This document shows positions 11,770-21,491 of a stretch of 64,000 nucleotides of DNA, piece by piece; within the stretch, counting starts at the first letter, position 1, and every line of letters begins with the position of its first letter. The DNA lies in contig NZ_FYDO01000008.1 of assembly GCF_900187615.1 (NCBI RefSeq), positions 142,317 through 206,316 on the forward strand, written 5' to 3'. The DNA comes from Pseudomonas sp. Irchel s3f7 (GTDB lineage: Bacteria > Pseudomonadota > Gammaproteobacteria > Pseudomonadales > Pseudomonadaceae). A model generated the notes under the pieces. It searched no databases. It saw only the letters and a program-made list of their open reading frames with translations, and had not been told where the DNA came from. Position numbers and translations under genes: made by a program.

Positions 11770-12318
11770 TTAGAAATTCGCCGGTGTGGCTGCGCTGATT
11801 AGTCGCGCTGGCGCATCGAACGGATTCCGGAAACGGTGTGGCTTGGTACTTTCAAAGTAGTAGCTATCGCCGGCTTCGAGCACAAAAGTTTCCTGCCCGA
11901 CCACCAACTCCAGTTTGCCTTCGACCAAAATGCCGGTTTCCTCGCCCTCGTGGGTGAGCATCTCGTCACCGGTGTCGGCGCCTGGCGGGTAAATTTCATT
12001 GAGGAATGCGATAGCCCGGCTCGGGTGCGCCCGACCGACCAGTTTCATGGTCACCGCGCCATCGGAAATATCGATCAGCTCGTTGGCCTTGTAGACGATC
12101 TGAGTCGGTTTCTCCTGCAGGATTTCTTCGGAAAAGAACTCGACCATGGACATGGGAATTCCGCCCAGCACTTTGCGCAGCGAACTGATCGAGGGGCTGA
12201 CGCTGTTTTTCTCGATCATCGAAATCGTGCTGTTGGTGACCCCCGCCCGTTTGGCGAGTTCACGCTGGGAAAGGCCTTTGAGCCTACGGATGGATTGCAG
12301 TCGTTCACCGACGTCCAA
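11770..12318 (-). CDS. pauR: XRE/cupin transcriptional regulator, PauR (PuuR-like) polyamine catabolism repressor
   Basis: A 182-residue regulator with an N-terminal helix-turn-helix (GLSQRELAKRAGVTNSTISMIEKN, about 15-38) and a C-terminal cupin effector-binding domain (about 105-180, with HEGEETGILVEGKLELVVG). This is the architecture of PuuR and of Pseudomonas PauR, which represses the gamma-glutamylation route of putrescine and other polyamines. It lies just downstream of dadX in the same direction, as PauR does in P. aeruginosa. The window also holds likely targets, a PuuB-like oxidase and a PuuC-like dehydrogenase, 4-12 kb away. Assignment to PauR rests on context and architecture. Confidence 0.8.
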   Translation of the reverse strand: MDVGERLQSIRRLKGLSQRELAKRAGVTNSTISMIEKNSVSPSISSLRKVLGGIPMSMVEFFSEEILQEKPTQIVYKANELIDISDGAVTMKLVGRAHPSRAIAFLNEIYPPGADTGDEMLTHEGEETGILVEGKLELVVGQETFVLEAGDSYYFESTKPHRFRNPFDAPARLISAATPANF

Positions 12319-12444
12319 AGCTTGCGCCTCCAGGATTCAATTGTTGGAATAGTGAGCGTTATCATGGCGACAGCGTTCAGTATTTACAACACTTTGACCT
12401 GAATCCTGTTCAGCGAGGCGACTTCCGGTCCGCCGCGTTTGGCA

Positions 12445-13518
12445 CTAAGCCCCGGAATAGAGCAGTGGCACCCGGCGCAGGTTGCAAAAAATCTGATAAG
12501 GAATGGTGCCGGCGGCGATGGCCACGTCACTGGCGAGGATGTTTTTGCCCCACAATTCGACGGTCGACCCCAGACCGGCCTGCGGCACATCGGTCAGGTC
12601 GATGCAGAGCATGTCCATCGATACCCGGCCGATCAACTGGCTGCGCTGCCCTGCCACCAGCACTGGCGTGCCGGTCGGTGCCAGACGCGGGTAGCCGTCG
12701 GCGTAGCCCATGGCCACGACGCCAATGCGCATTGGTTTTTGAGTGATGAATTTGGCGCCGTAACCGACAGGTTCGCCGGCCGGCAATTCACGCACGCTGA
12801 TCACTTTCGATTCCAGGGTCATGACCGGTTGCAGGCGCGATGCTACTTCGTTGGCTTCTTCGAAAGGTGTGGCGCCATAGAGCATGATGCCTGGGCGCAC
12901 CCAATCGCTCGGAATCTGCGGCCATCCGAGCACCGCCGGCGAGTTGCGCAGGCTGACCTCGGCGGACAAGCCCTTGCGCGCCGCTTCAAATACCGCCACC
13001 TGATCGGCACTGGCCTGCTCGTGCAGTTCATCGGCACGGGCAAAGTGGCTCATCAGCACCACTTTCGCGACTTTGCCGCAGGCCAACAGTCGATGGTAGG
13101 CCGCCTGATAATCCGCCGGGTGCAGCCCCACGCGGTGCATGCCCGAATCAAGCTTCAGCCACACCGTAATCGGTTTGTTCAGTGAGGCTTTCTCGATGGC
13201 TTCGAGTTGCCACAGCGAATGCACCACGCACCAGAAATCGTGCTCGACGATCAGCGCCAGCTCATCGGCTTCGAAAAAACCTTCCAGCAACAGGATCGGC
13301 GCACGAATGCCCGCCGCCCGCAGCTCCAACGCCTCTTCGATACACGCTACCGCAAAACCGTCCGTCTCGGCTTCGAGTGCCTGGGCACAACGCACGGCGC
13401 CATGGCCATAGGCATCGGCCTTGATCACGGCAAGGGCTTTGGCCCCCGTGAGTTCACGGGCGATTCGGTAGTTGTGACGCAGGGCTTGAAGGTCGATCAG
13501 GGCACGGGCAGGACGCAT
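12445..13518 (-). CDS. dadX: Alanine racemase, catabolic (DadX type)
   Basis: A 357-residue PLP enzyme of fold type III that interconverts L- and D-alanine. The PLP lysine is in [14 protein letters not shown] (K33), and the catalytic tyrosine region of the partner subunit is [13 protein letters not shown]. It is the third gene of a dadA-ridA-dadX group on the minus strand: DadX makes D-alanine from L-alanine and DadA oxidises it to pyruvate. That context favours the catabolic racemase over a biosynthetic Alr. A 97-bp gap separates it from ridA. Confidence 0.93.
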   Translation of the reverse strand: MRPARALIDLQALRHNYRIARELTGAKALAVIKADAYGHGAVRCAQALEAETDGFAVACIEEALELRAAGIRAPILLLEGFFEADELALIVEHDFWCVVHSLWQLEAIEKASLNKPITVWLKLDSGMHRVGLHPADYQAAYHRLLACGKVAKVVLMSHFARADELHEQASADQVAVFEAARKGLSAEVSLRNSPAVLGWPQIPSDWVRPGIMLYGATPFEEANEVASRLQPVMTLESKVISVRELPAGEPVGYGAKFITQKPMRIGVVAMGYADGYPRLAPTGTPVLVAGQRSQLIGRVSMDMLCIDLTDVPQAGLGSTVELWGKNILASDVAIAAGTIPYQIFCNLRRVPLLYSGA

Positions 13519-13615
13519 GGCGGCAGACTTCTGGTCGGGTCATCGGGAAGAAAAACCGGCGCTGACTGGTGGCGTAAACCGCCGGCAGCACCGGGAGAGG
13601 GATCTGTCTGAAAGC

Positions 13616-13969
13616 TTATGGCAGAGCGGCGACAACCGACAGCTCGACCAGGATTTCCGGTTCGCACAGTTTCGATTCGACGGTGGCGCGGGCCGGGGCG
13701 ACGCCTTTTGGCAGCCACTTGTCCCACACCGCGTTCATGCCTTCAAAATGCGCGTCGATGTCCTTCAGGTAAATCGTCACCGACAACAGATTGCTTTTGT
13801 CGGTGCCGGCCAGATCGAGCAAACGCTCGATGTTGGCCAGGGTTTCGCGGGTCTGCTGTTCAATCCCGGCGTTCATGTCGTCGCCGACCTGCCCGGCCAG
13901 GTACACCGTGCCGTTATGGGTGACGATCTGACTCATGCGCTCATTGGTGAGCTGGCGCTGGACTGACAT
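13616..13969 (-). CDS. RidA/YjgF family enamine/imine deaminase
   Basis: A 117-residue RidA-family protein. These trimeric enzymes hydrolyse reactive 2-aminoacrylate and imine intermediates produced by PLP and amino-acid oxidising enzymes. Typical stretches are [16 protein letters not shown] and [28 protein letters not shown]; the substrate arginine region corresponds to [11 protein letters not shown]. The start at 13969 ([12 protein letters not shown]) follows an AGGAG and overlaps the end of dadA by 29 bp, showing tight co-transcription. Its place between dadA and dadX suggests it clears the iminopropionate released by D-alanine oxidation. Confidence 0.88.
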   Translation of the reverse strand: MSVQRQLTNERMSQIVTHNGTVYLAGQVGDDMNAGIEQQTRETLANIERLLDLAGTDKSNLLSVTIYLKDIDAHFEGMNAVWDKWLPKGVAPARATVESKLCEPEILVELSVVAALP

Positions 13970-15245
13970 GCTTTGCAGACTCCTGAATTTTTTTGCCATA
14001 ACGGGAAATATCGAGGCCTTCGGCGCTGATCTGCGGCTTTTTCTTCGCCATCAGGTCAGCCAGCAAGCGACCGGAGCCGCACGCCATGGTCCAGCCGAGT
14101 GTGCCGTGACCGGTGTTCAGGAACAGATTCTTGAACGGGGTGGCGCCGACAATCGGGGTGCCGTCCGGAGTGGTCGGACGCAGGCCGGTCCAGAAATCGG
14201 CCTGGGCCAGATCGCCGCCCTGAGGATAAAGATCGTTGACGATCATCTCCAGGGTTTCACGGCGACGCGGGTTCAGCGACAGGTCAAAACCGGCAATCTC
14301 GGCCATGCCGCCAACACGGATGCGGTTGTCGAAACGGGTGATCGCGACCTTGTAGGTCTCGTCGAGAATGGTTGACGTCGGGGCCATCGCCGGGTTGGTG
14401 ATCGGCACGGTCAGGGAGTAGCCCTTGAGCGGGTACACCGGCGCCTTGATCCCCAACGGCTTGAGCAGTTGCGGCGAGTAACTGCCGAGGGCCAGCACGT
14501 AGCGGTCGGCGGTTTCCAGCTTGCCGTCGATCCACACGCCGTTGATGCGATCACCGGCGAAGTCGAGGCGCTGAATGTCCTGACCGAAACGGAACTGCAC
14601 GCCAAGGTTCGTAGCCATCTCGGCGAGCTTGGTGGTGAACATCTGGCAGTCGCCAGTCTGGTCATTCGGCAGGCGCAGGGCACCGGCGAGGATGTCGGTG
14701 ACGCTGGCCAGTGCCGGCTCAACGCGGGCAATGCCTTCACGGTCGAGCAGTTCAAACGGCACGCCGGACTCTTTCAACACGGCGATGTCTTTTGCGGCGC
14801 CGTCGAGTTGAGCCTGGGTGCGGAACAGTTGGGTGGTACCGAGGCTGCGGCCTTCGTAGGCAATGCCGGTTTCAGCACGCAGTTCGTCGAGGCAGTCACG
14901 GCTGTACTCGGACAGACGGACCATGCGCTCCTTGTTCACCGCATAACGGCTGGCGGTGCAGTTGCGCAGCATCTGGGCCATCCACAGGTACTGATCGATG
15001 TCCGCAGTCGCCTTGATCGCCAGCGGGGCGTGGCGCTGCAACAGCCACTTGATAGCCTTGAGCGGCACGCCCGGCGCAGCCCACGGCGAGGCATAGCCTG
15101 GCGACACTTGCCCTGCGTTGGCGAAACTGGTCTCCATCGCGGCAGCCGGCTGCCGGTCCACGACCACCACTTCAAACCCGGCACGGGCCAGATAATAAGC
15201 ACTGGTGGTACCGATGACGCCGCTACCCAAGACCATGACGCGCAT
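13941..15245 (-). CDS. dadA: D-amino acid dehydrogenase small subunit (DadA)
   Basis: A 434-residue FAD-dependent dehydrogenase that oxidises D-alanine and other D-amino acids to 2-oxo acids and passes electrons to the respiratory chain at the inner membrane. The N-terminal Rossmann motif is [19 protein letters not shown] (GxGxxG), and the C-terminal FAD motif is [22 protein letters not shown]. Length fits E. coli DadA (432). It is the first gene of dadA-ridA-dadX and is divergent from lrp, whose product is the known alanine-responsive activator of this operon in pseudomonads. The 156-bp intergenic region therefore probably carries Lrp sites. Confidence 0.95.
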   Translation of the reverse strand: MRVMVLGSGVIGTTSAYYLARAGFEVVVVDRQPAAAMETSFANAGQVSPGYASPWAAPGVPLKAIKWLLQRHAPLAIKATADIDQYLWMAQMLRNCTASRYAVNKERMVRLSEYSRDCLDELRAETGIAYEGRSLGTTQLFRTQAQLDGAAKDIAVLKESGVPFELLDREGIARVEPALASVTDILAGALRLPNDQTGDCQMFTTKLAEMATNLGVQFRFGQDIQRLDFAGDRINGVWIDGKLETADRYVLALGSYSPQLLKPLGIKAPVYPLKGYSLTVPITNPAMAPTSTILDETYKVAITRFDNRIRVGGMAEIAGFDLSLNPRRRETLEMIVNDLYPQGGDLAQADFWTGLRPTTPDGTPIVGATPFKNLFLNTGHGTLGWTMACGSGRLLADLMAKKKPQISAEGLDISRYGKKIQESAKHVSPAPAHQ

Positions 15246-15401
15246 TTTATATCCCTCATCGCGGCTAACCGCTGACGTTTGTTATTGAGAGCTTTAGATA
15301 CGCGCAGTGTAAAAAAGATTTGCCAGTGCTTTTCACTATATAAGCGCCTATATTTGGCGACAATTCTCGGCAAAAACCCTTTTCACGGAGGCGCATCCCC
15401 T

Positions 15402-15890
15402 ATGCGTACCAACACTCAGACCAAACGTGAGCTGGACAAGATCGACCGCAATATCCTGCGGATCCTGCAAGCGGACGGGCGGATTTCCTTTACAGAGCTT
15501 GGAGAAAAGGTCGGGCTCTCGACCACGCCCTGTACTGAGCGGGTCCGGCGCCTGGAGCGCGAAGGGATCATCATGGGCTACAACGCCCGGCTCAATCCGC
15601 AGCACCTGAAGGGGAGTTTGCTGGTGTTCGTCGAGATCAGCCTGGATTACAAGTCCGGTGATACGTTCGAGGAGTTCCGCCGTGCGGTGCTGAAATTGCC
15701 CCACGTGCTGGAATGCCACTTGGTGTCAGGGGATTTCGACTATCTGGTGAAGGCGCGGATTTCCGAGATGGCTTCGTATCGCAAGCTGCTGGGCGACATT
15801 CTGCTCAAGCTGCCGCATGTGCGGGAATCCAAGAGCTACATCGTGATGGAAGAGGTGAAAGAGAGCCTGACCCTGCCGATTCCGGACTGA
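15402..15890 (+). CDS. lrp: Lrp/AsnC family leucine-responsive regulator
   Basis: A 162-residue Lrp-family regulator starting MRTNTQTKRELDKIDRNILR, with a helix-turn-helix (ISFTELGEKVGLSTTPCTERVRRLE, about 30-55) and the C-terminal ligand-sensing RAM domain (LECHLVSGDFDYLVKARI). The start at 15402 follows CACGGAGGCG; the 41 upstream in-frame codons cover the promoter and are rejected. The gene is divergent from dadA, so it is the probable activator of alanine catabolism (Lrp/DadR). Lrp proteins form octamers and wrap DNA. Confidence 0.92.
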   Translation: MRTNTQTKRELDKIDRNILRILQADGRISFTELGEKVGLSTTPCTERVRRLEREGIIMGYNARLNPQHLKGSLLVFVEISLDYKSGDTFEEFRRAVLKLPHVLECHLVSGDFDYLVKARISEMASYRKLLGDILLKLPHVRESKSYIVMEEVKESLTLPIPD

Positions 15891-15904
15891 CATTTGTGGT
15901 GCTG

Positions 15905-15995
15905 CTATCGCCAGCAGGCTGGCTCCCACAGGTTCGGTGGTGAACACAAATCCGTGGTTCACTCGCACCCTGTGGGAGCTAGCCTGCTAGCGATG
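15905..15995. repeat. REP-type inverted repeat pair
   Basis: TCGCCAGCAGGCTGGCTCCCAC faces GTGGGAGCTAGCCTGCTAGCGA between two convergent genes. Confidence 0.75.
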
Positions 15996-16016
15996 CGGAA
16001 AACTCGGTTCGAGGGT

Positions 16017-16370
16017 CTAAACCAACACCTGTCGGTTCGAGGCCATGTACTCGAACACCTGCTTCTCCACCCGCGGATGAATCAGTTCCACCGGCCCGCG
16101 CCCATTCGGGCACGGCAAGGTTTTGGTGGTCCCGAACAGCCGGCAGATCAGCGGCCGCTCTTCATACACCGTGCAACCGTTCGGACCCAGATGAACGCAA
16201 TTGAGTTCATCCATCGCCGCATCCTGCTCGGCGCGAGTCTTGCGCGGCAGACGCGACATTTCCTCCGGCGAGGTGGTCACCGGCCCGCAGCAGTCATGGC
16301 AGCCGGGGACGCACTCGAACGAGGGAATCTGTTGGCGCAAGGTGCGAATTGTCTGACTGTTGCAGCTCAT
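16017..16370 (-). CDS. YkgJ-family cysteine cluster protein
   Basis: A 117-residue protein with the YkgJ/UPF0153 cysteine pattern: C20-x3-C24-x2-CC, then C58, C66, C76 and C87. The family is thought to bind a metal or zinc, but its function is not established. The start at 16370 (MSCNSQTIRTL) has no strong ribosome binding site. The frame is open much further upstream, but that part is the complement of the PuuB-like gene and was discarded. It is divergent from that oxidase gene. Confidence 0.8.
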   Translation of the reverse strand: MSCNSQTIRTLRQQIPSFECVPGCHDCCGPVTTSPEEMSRLPRKTRAEQDAAMDELNCVHLGPNGCTVYEERPLICRLFGTTKTLPCPNGRGPVELIHPRVEKQVFEYMASNRQVLV

Positions 16371-16517
16371 TGAAGCGGTAACCGAAGGCGGAATAGAGCG
16401 CGATTCTGACGCAAAAAACCCGATCCAGACAGCGCTAGCCGACCAATGTTGCCCACTCAGGAACGTCCGGCTTATGCTCCTGCAAATTTTCCAGACACAA
16501 AAATCAGGAGCATGCAC

Positions 16518-17831
16518 ATGAATGCCCGTGCTCAACAGCCCGCCCCAAGCCACCAACACGCCGCGTCTTACTACGCCGCCAGCAGTTTGCCGCAGCCAGA
16601 ATATCCAGCGCTGACAGGCGAAGTGCTGGCCGATGTCTGCGTGGTCGGCGGGGGATTTTCCGGGTTGAACACGGCCCTTGAACTGGCCGAACGCGGTCTG
16701 AGTGTGGTGCTGCTCGAAGCGCATAAAATCGGCTGGGGTGCCAGCGGGCGCAACGGCGGGCAACTGATTCGCGGCGTCGGCCATGGCCTCGATCAATTCG
16801 CCAACATCATCGGCGTCGACGGTGTTCGGCAGATGAAACTCATGGGCCTGGAAGCGGTGGAAATCGTCCGCCAACGCGTCGAGCGTTTTCAGATCCCTTG
16901 CGACCTGACGTGGGGTTACTGCGACCTGGCCAACAAACCCCGGGACCTCGAAGGCTTCGCCGAAGATGCCGAAGAACTGCGCGGTCTCGGCTACCGCTAC
17001 GAGACCCGTTTGCTGCAAGCCCATGAAATGCACACCGTGGTCGGTTCCAAGCGTTATGTCGGCGGTTTGATCGACATGGGCTCCGGGCATCTGCATCCTT
17101 TGAACCTGGCCTTGGGCGAAGCGGCCGCTGCGCAGCAACTGGGGGTGAAGCTGTTTGAGCAATCGGCTGTCACGCGCATCGACTACGGTCCAGAGGTCAA
17201 GGTCCATACCGCCCAAGGTACGGTTCGCGCCAAGACGCTGGTGTTGGGCTGCAACGCTTATCTCAGTGGGCTCAATTCCGAACTCAGCGGCAAAGTCCTG
17301 CCGGCGGGCAGCTACATCATTGCCACCGAGCCTTTGAGTGAAGAGCTCGCCCACGCGTTGCTGCCACAAAACATGGCGGTCTGTGATCAACGGGTGGCGC
17401 TGGATTATTACCGGCTCTCGGCGGACCGACGCCTGTTGTTCGGCGGTGCTTGTCATTACTCAGGACGCGATCCGAAAGACGTTGCTGCGTACATGCGGCC
17501 GAAAATGCTCGAAGTCTTTCCACAATTGGCTGACGTGAAGATCGACTATCAGTGGGGCGGCATGATCGGCATCGGCGCCAATCGCCTGCCGCAGATCGGC
17601 CGACTCAATGACCAGCCGAACGTGTATTACGCCCAGGCCTATTCCGGTCATGGTGTGAATGCCACGCACCTGGCCGGCAAGCTACTGGCTGAAGCCATCA
17701 GCGGGCAGCACGGCGGTGGTTTTGATTTGTTCGCCAAGGTGCCACACATCACCTTCCCGGGTGGCAAGCATCTGCGCTCGCCGCTGTTGGCGCTGGGGAT
17801 GTTGTGGCATCGGCTGAAAGAGTTGGTCTGA
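16518..17831 (+). CDS. puuB: FAD-dependent gamma-glutamylpolyamine oxidoreductase (PuuB/PauB-like)
   Basis: A 437-residue DAO-family flavoenzyme. The FAD Rossmann motif is VCVVGGGFSGLNTALELAERG at about residue 36, followed by GWGASGRNGGQLIRGVG, typical of PuuB-type oxidases. These oxidise gamma-glutamylputrescine and related compounds to an aldehyde, the second step of the gamma-glutamyl polyamine pathway. The C-terminal FAD contact is QAYSGHGVNATHLAGKLLAEAI. Start 16518 is chosen because AGGAG lies 7 bases upstream. A PuuC-like dehydrogenase for the next step lies at 22.8-24.3 kb, and the likely repressor gene at 11.8-12.3 kb. Confidence 0.87.
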   Translation: MNARAQQPAPSHQHAASYYAASSLPQPEYPALTGEVLADVCVVGGGFSGLNTALELAERGLSVVLLEAHKIGWGASGRNGGQLIRGVGHGLDQFANIIGVDGVRQMKLMGLEAVEIVRQRVERFQIPCDLTWGYCDLANKPRDLEGFAEDAEELRGLGYRYETRLLQAHEMHTVVGSKRYVGGLIDMGSGHLHPLNLALGEAAAAQQLGVKLFEQSAVTRIDYGPEVKVHTAQGTVRAKTLVLGCNAYLSGLNSELSGKVLPAGSYIIATEPLSEELAHALLPQNMAVCDQRVALDYYRLSADRRLLFGGACHYSGRDPKDVAAYMRPKMLEVFPQLADVKIDYQWGGMIGIGANRLPQIGRLNDQPNVYYAQAYSGHGVNATHLAGKLLAEAISGQHGGGFDLFAKVPHITFPGGKHLRSPLLALGMLWHRLKELV

Positions 17832-17857
17832 AAGATTGTTTTGTGGCAGTTCCGGCG

Positions 17858-17925
17858 CCTTCGCTGGCAAGCCAGCTCCTACAGGTTCCGCGCAAAACCT
17901 GTAGGAGCTGGCTTGCCAGCGAAGA
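17858..17925. repeat. REP-type inverted repeat pair, short spacer
   Basis: TTCGCTGGCAAGCCAGCTCC and its near-perfect reverse complement GGAGCTGGCTTGCCAGCGAA are only about 20 bp apart. Confidence 0.8.
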
Positions 17926-17948
17926 GGCCCACAAGAACACTGCAAAAC

Positions 17949-18194
17949 TCAGATCCGCCAGAAAGGCTTCAACCCTTCCTCCCGCGCCTGCTCCCGTGTC
18001 AGCCCGATATCCTTGAGCTGATCATGCGTCAGCGCCAGCAACGCCCTGCGCGTGTGCAGACGCTGCCAGAACAGATCCCAGCGACCCAGGCCGGACGACG
18101 CGTTACGCATCAGCGCATGGCGCGCAGTGTCCTTCTGCCCGGTCTCCAGTTCCTGACTGTGTAACGTCAGCCGCACATCGCTCAAGCCGTTCAT
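17949..18194 (-). CDS. DUF1127 small protein
   Basis: An 81-residue protein whose C-terminal half (RRALLALTHDQLKDIGLTRE) is the DUF1127 motif of short Arg-rich bacterial proteins, some implicated in phosphate or carbon control through RNA turnover in other bacteria. The N-terminal half is not conserved to my eye. It is divergent from the MocR-type regulator gene, and the 179-bp gap between them holds repeated TACAGATT sites, so that regulator may control it. A GGAGCAACC ribosome binding site is visible before the ATG. Confidence 0.8.
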   Translation of the reverse strand: MNGLSDVRLTLHSQELETGQKDTARHALMRNASSGLGRWDLFWQRLHTRRALLALTHDQLKDIGLTREQAREEGLKPFWRI

Positions 18195-18257
18195 GGTGGT
18201 TGCTCCTGTTTACTTGGGTAGCCAGAGGTTCCATGATGCGCGGGCGAATAAAATCGT

Positions 18258-18338
18258 TACAGATTCAAACAAACTGTATTAACTCCATACAGATTTGCCG
18301 TTTTTGCGACTGAATGGCGTATTTCTGCGTCATCTGTA
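18258..18338. promoter_or_regulatory. Candidate MocR-regulator operator: repeated TACAGATT sites
   Basis: TACAGATT occurs at 18258-18265 and again at 18288-18295, exactly 30 bp (about three helical turns) apart in the same orientation. CTGTAT-N7-ATACAG forms an inverted repeat at 18274-18292, and a near match in reverse (CATCTGTA) lies at 18331-18338. MocR/GabR-type proteins usually bind direct repeats in such divergent gaps. That these are the sites is inference. Confidence 0.45.
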
Positions 18339-18373
18339 CTGGTCTACCGAATCACCAACACCGAGGCTGCGCC

Positions 18374-19807
18374 ATGACCCTCTACGTCAACCTCGCCGAA
18401 TTGCTCGGCACACGTATCGAACAGGGCTTCTATCGCCCCGGTGACCGGCTGCCGTCGGTGCGGGCATTGAGCGTCGAGCATGGAGTCAGCCTGAGCACGG
18501 TGCAGCAGGCCTATCGGGTGCTGGAAGACAGCGGCCTGGCGATGCCGAAGCCCAAGTCCGGGTATTTCGTTCCGGCCTGTCGAGAATTGCCCGATCTGCC
18601 CGCAGTGGGCCGCCCGGCCCAGCGTCCGGTGGATATTTCCCAGTGGGATCAGGTGCTGGAGCTGATTCGCGCAGTGCCACGCAAAGACGTGGTGCAACTG
18701 GGCCGGGGCATGCCGGACATCAGCTCGCCGACCATGAAACCGCTGCTGCGCGATCTGGCGCGCATCAGTCGGCGGCAGGACATGCCCGGTCTGTATTACG
18801 ACAACATCCACGGCAACCTGGAACTGCGCGAGCAAATCGCCCGCCTGATGCTCGACTCCGGCTGCCAGTTGAGCGCCAGCGATCTGGTGGTGACGACCGG
18901 CTGCCATGAGGCCCTGTCCACCAGCGTTCGGGCGATCTGCGAACCGGGGGACATTGTGGCGGTGGACTCCCCGAGCTTTCACGGCGCCATGCAGACCCTC
19001 AAGGGCCTGGGCATGAAAGCCCTGGAAATCCCGACCGATCCGCTGACCGGGATCAGCCTCGAAGCGTTGGAACTGGCGCTGGAGCAATGGCCGATCAAAG
19101 TCATACAGCTGACCCCCAACTGCAACAACCCGTTGGGCTACATCATGCCCGAGTCGCGCAAACGTGCGTTGTTGACGCTTGCCCAGCGGTTTGATGTCGC
19201 GATCATCGAAGACGATGTGTATGGCGAGCTGGCCTACACCTACCCGCGCCCGCGCACGATCAAGTCCTTCGACGAGGACGGTCGCGTGCTGCTGTGCAGT
19301 TCGTTTTCCAAGACGTTGGCGCCGGGCCTGCGCATCGGCTGGGTCGCGCCCGGCCGCTATCTGGAACGGGTGCTGCACATGAAATACATCAGCACCGGCT
19401 CCACGGCGCCGCAACCGCAAATTGCTATCGCCGAATTCCTCAAGGGCGGGCATTTCGAACCGCATTTGCGGCGGATGCGCACGCAATACCAGCGTAATCG
19501 CGACATGATGCTCGATTGGGTCACCCGCTATTTCCCGGCCGGCACCCGCGCCAGCCGCCCCCAAGGCAGCTTCATGTTGTGGGTCGAGCTGCCGGACGGC
19601 TTCGATACGCTGAAACTGAATCGTGCCCTGCACGACCAAGGCGTACAGATTGCAGTCGGCAGCATTTTTTCCGCCTCGGGCAAATACCGCAATTGCCTGC
19701 GCATGAACTACGCTGCCAAACCAACACCGCTGATTGAAGAAGCGGTGCGCAAGGTCGGCGCAACCGCCATCCAGTTGCTGGCAGAAAGCGCACGACTGAC
19801 CGACTGA
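18374..19807 (+). CDS. MocR-family regulator (GntR helix-turn-helix fused to an aminotransferase-like domain)
   Basis: A 477-residue protein with an N-terminal GntR winged helix (about 1-72, GDRLPSVRALSVEHGVSLSTVQQAYRVLE) and a C-terminal fold type I aminotransferase-like domain (about 110-470). The PLP-lysine region is SSFSKTLAPGLRIGWVAPGRY, and TPNCNNPLGYIMPE and EDDVYGEL are also conserved. Such proteins (GabR, PdxR) sense amino-compounds with PLP bound and normally do not work as enzymes. The start at 18374 follows the family N-terminus MTLYVNLAELLG; the 20 upstream codons lie in the promoter. The effector is unknown. Confidence 0.9.
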   Translation: MTLYVNLAELLGTRIEQGFYRPGDRLPSVRALSVEHGVSLSTVQQAYRVLEDSGLAMPKPKSGYFVPACRELPDLPAVGRPAQRPVDISQWDQVLELIRAVPRKDVVQLGRGMPDISSPTMKPLLRDLARISRRQDMPGLYYDNIHGNLELREQIARLMLDSGCQLSASDLVVTTGCHEALSTSVRAICEPGDIVAVDSPSFHGAMQTLKGLGMKALEIPTDPLTGISLEALELALEQWPIKVIQLTPNCNNPLGYIMPESRKRALLTLAQRFDVAIIEDDVYGELAYTYPRPRTIKSFDEDGRVLLCSSFSKTLAPGLRIGWVAPGRYLERVLHMKYISTGSTAPQPQIAIAEFLKGGHFEPHLRRMRTQYQRNRDMMLDWVTRYFPAGTRASRPQGSFMLWVELPDGFDTLKLNRALHDQGVQIAVGSIFSASGKYRNCLRMNYAAKPTPLIEEAVRKVGATAIQLLAESARLTD

Positions 19808-19864
19808 CTTTTCTCGGAAAACCAGCGTCCATATGCCAACAGCCGCCAATCGGAACGAGCCTAC

Positions 19865-21433
19865 GTGAGCGCCAGACAGCCCCTGCTTGCTCTTCTGCTA
19901 CTTGCCTCGTTTCTAGGCGGTTGTGCCAACTTCGACCTTCAGGTTCAACCGAGCCAGGTACTGCCGGCGACGGATTCCGCGTTCGGTCGCTCGGTCAAGG
20001 CGCAAGCCGCGCCTTATCAGGGGCAATCGGGTTTTCGCCTGTTGTCTGACGGTACTGAAGCCTTCACTGCGCGGGCCGAACTGATCCGCCATGCTCAGAG
20101 CAGCATCGATTTGCAGTACTACATCGTGCATGACGGCATCAGCACACGCATGCTGGTGGATGAAATGCTCAAGGCCGCCGACCGCGGCGTACGCTTTCGC
20201 ATTCTGCTCGACGACACGACCAGCGACGGCCAGGACCGCACCATTGCGACCCTGGCAGCCCATCCCAAGATCCAGATCCGCGTATTCAATCCCTTGCATC
20301 TGGGCCGCAGCACCGGCGTCACGCGAACCTTGGGGCGGTTTCTCAACCTGTCACGGCAACACCGACGCATGCACAACAAGCTGTGGCTGGCGGACAACAG
20401 CATGGCCATTGTCGGCGGGCGCAATCTGGGCGACGAGTATTTCGATGCCGAGACCAACATGAACTTCACCGACATCGACTTGCTCGGTGTCGGCCCGGTC
20501 GCCGAGCAGCTGGGACAGAGTTTCGACCAGTACTGGAACAGCGCCCTGAGCAAGCCGATCGAGGAGTTCCTGTCGGAAAAACCGACGGCCAAGGACCTTG
20601 AAGAAACCCGCAGCCGACTGGAAAAATCCCTGGCCGAATCGCGCCAACAGAATCACGCGCTCTATCAGCACCTGATGACCTACACCACACATCCACGCCT
20701 GGACGCCTGGCGCCAGGAACTGATCTGGGCCTGGAATCAGGCGCTGTGGGATGCGCCGAGCAAGGTGCTGGCCGACGGCGAACCTGATCCGCATTTGCTG
20801 CTGACCACACAGTTGGCGCCGGAACTCGATGGCGTCAGAAAAGAACTGATCATGGTCTCGGCCTACTTTGTACCGGGACAACCGGGCCTGGTGTACCTCA
20901 CCGGACGGGCTGATGCCGGGGTCTCGGTGAAATTGCTGACCAATTCGCTGGAAGCCACGGACGTACCGGCGGTGCACGGTGGCTACGCGCCTTATCGCAA
21001 GGCCCTGCTGGAACACGGCGTGCAGCTGTTCGAGCTGCGCCGCCAGCCCGGCGATGAAAGCGGTAGCGGACCTCGCCTGTTCTCCACCAAATCCTACGGC
21101 GAATCCGATTCGAGCCTGCACAGCAAGGCGATCATCTTCGACCAGCAGAAATCCTTCATCGGCTCATTCAATTTCGACCCGCGCTCGGTCTTGTGGAACA
21201 CCGAAGTCGGCGTGTTGGTCGACAGCCCGGAACTGGCCGCGAAGGTCCGCGAACTGGCGATGCAAGGCATGGCGCCAGCCCTGAGTTATCAGGTGAAACT
21301 GGAAAACGAACAGGTCGTGTGGACCACCGAAGACAACGGCAACACGCATACCCTGACCCGAGAGCCGGCAGACTGGTGGCGGCGATTCAATGCCTGGCTG
21401 AGCAATACCGTCGGCCTGGAGAAGATGTTGTAA
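19865..21433 (+). CDS. Phospholipase D family lipoprotein (cardiolipin synthase-like)
   Basis: A 522-residue protein with a lipoprotein signal (LLLASFLGGC, lipobox LGGC around residue 20) and two PLD catalytic HKD motifs: HNKLWLADNSMAIVGGRN at about residue 170 and HSKAIIFDQQKSFIGSFNF at about residue 420. This fits periplasm-facing PLD-family phosphatidyltransferases or phospholipases. GTG at 19865 is the only start that keeps the signal peptide. It follows the MocR gene by 57 bp on the same strand. Substrate is unknown. Confidence 0.85.
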   Translation: MSARQPLLALLLLASFLGGCANFDLQVQPSQVLPATDSAFGRSVKAQAAPYQGQSGFRLLSDGTEAFTARAELIRHAQSSIDLQYYIVHDGISTRMLVDEMLKAADRGVRFRILLDDTTSDGQDRTIATLAAHPKIQIRVFNPLHLGRSTGVTRTLGRFLNLSRQHRRMHNKLWLADNSMAIVGGRNLGDEYFDAETNMNFTDIDLLGVGPVAEQLGQSFDQYWNSALSKPIEEFLSEKPTAKDLEETRSRLEKSLAESRQQNHALYQHLMTYTTHPRLDAWRQELIWAWNQALWDAPSKVLADGEPDPHLLLTTQLAPELDGVRKELIMVSAYFVPGQPGLVYLTGRADAGVSVKLLTNSLEATDVPAVHGGYAPYRKALLEHGVQLFELRRQPGDESGSGPRLFSTKSYGESDSSLHSKAIIFDQQKSFIGSFNFDPRSVLWNTEVGVLVDSPELAAKVRELAMQGMAPALSYQVKLENEQVVWTTEDNGNTHTLTREPADWWRRFNAWLSNTVGLEKML

Positions 21434-21449
21434 CCAGCCAATGATCCAT

Positions 21450-21479
21450 TGTGGCGAGGGAGCAAGCTCCCTCGCCACA
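21450..21479. repeat. Perfect 30-base palindrome, REP type with GTGGCGAGGGAGC core
   Basis: TGTGGCGAGGGAGC, AA, then GCTCCCTCGCCACA: both arms pair without mismatch. It lies between two convergent genes and probably acts as a terminator-like hairpin. The same core recurs inside the larger repeat at 22681-22742. Confidence 0.85.
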
Positions 21480-21491
21480 GTTTGTTGTTCC

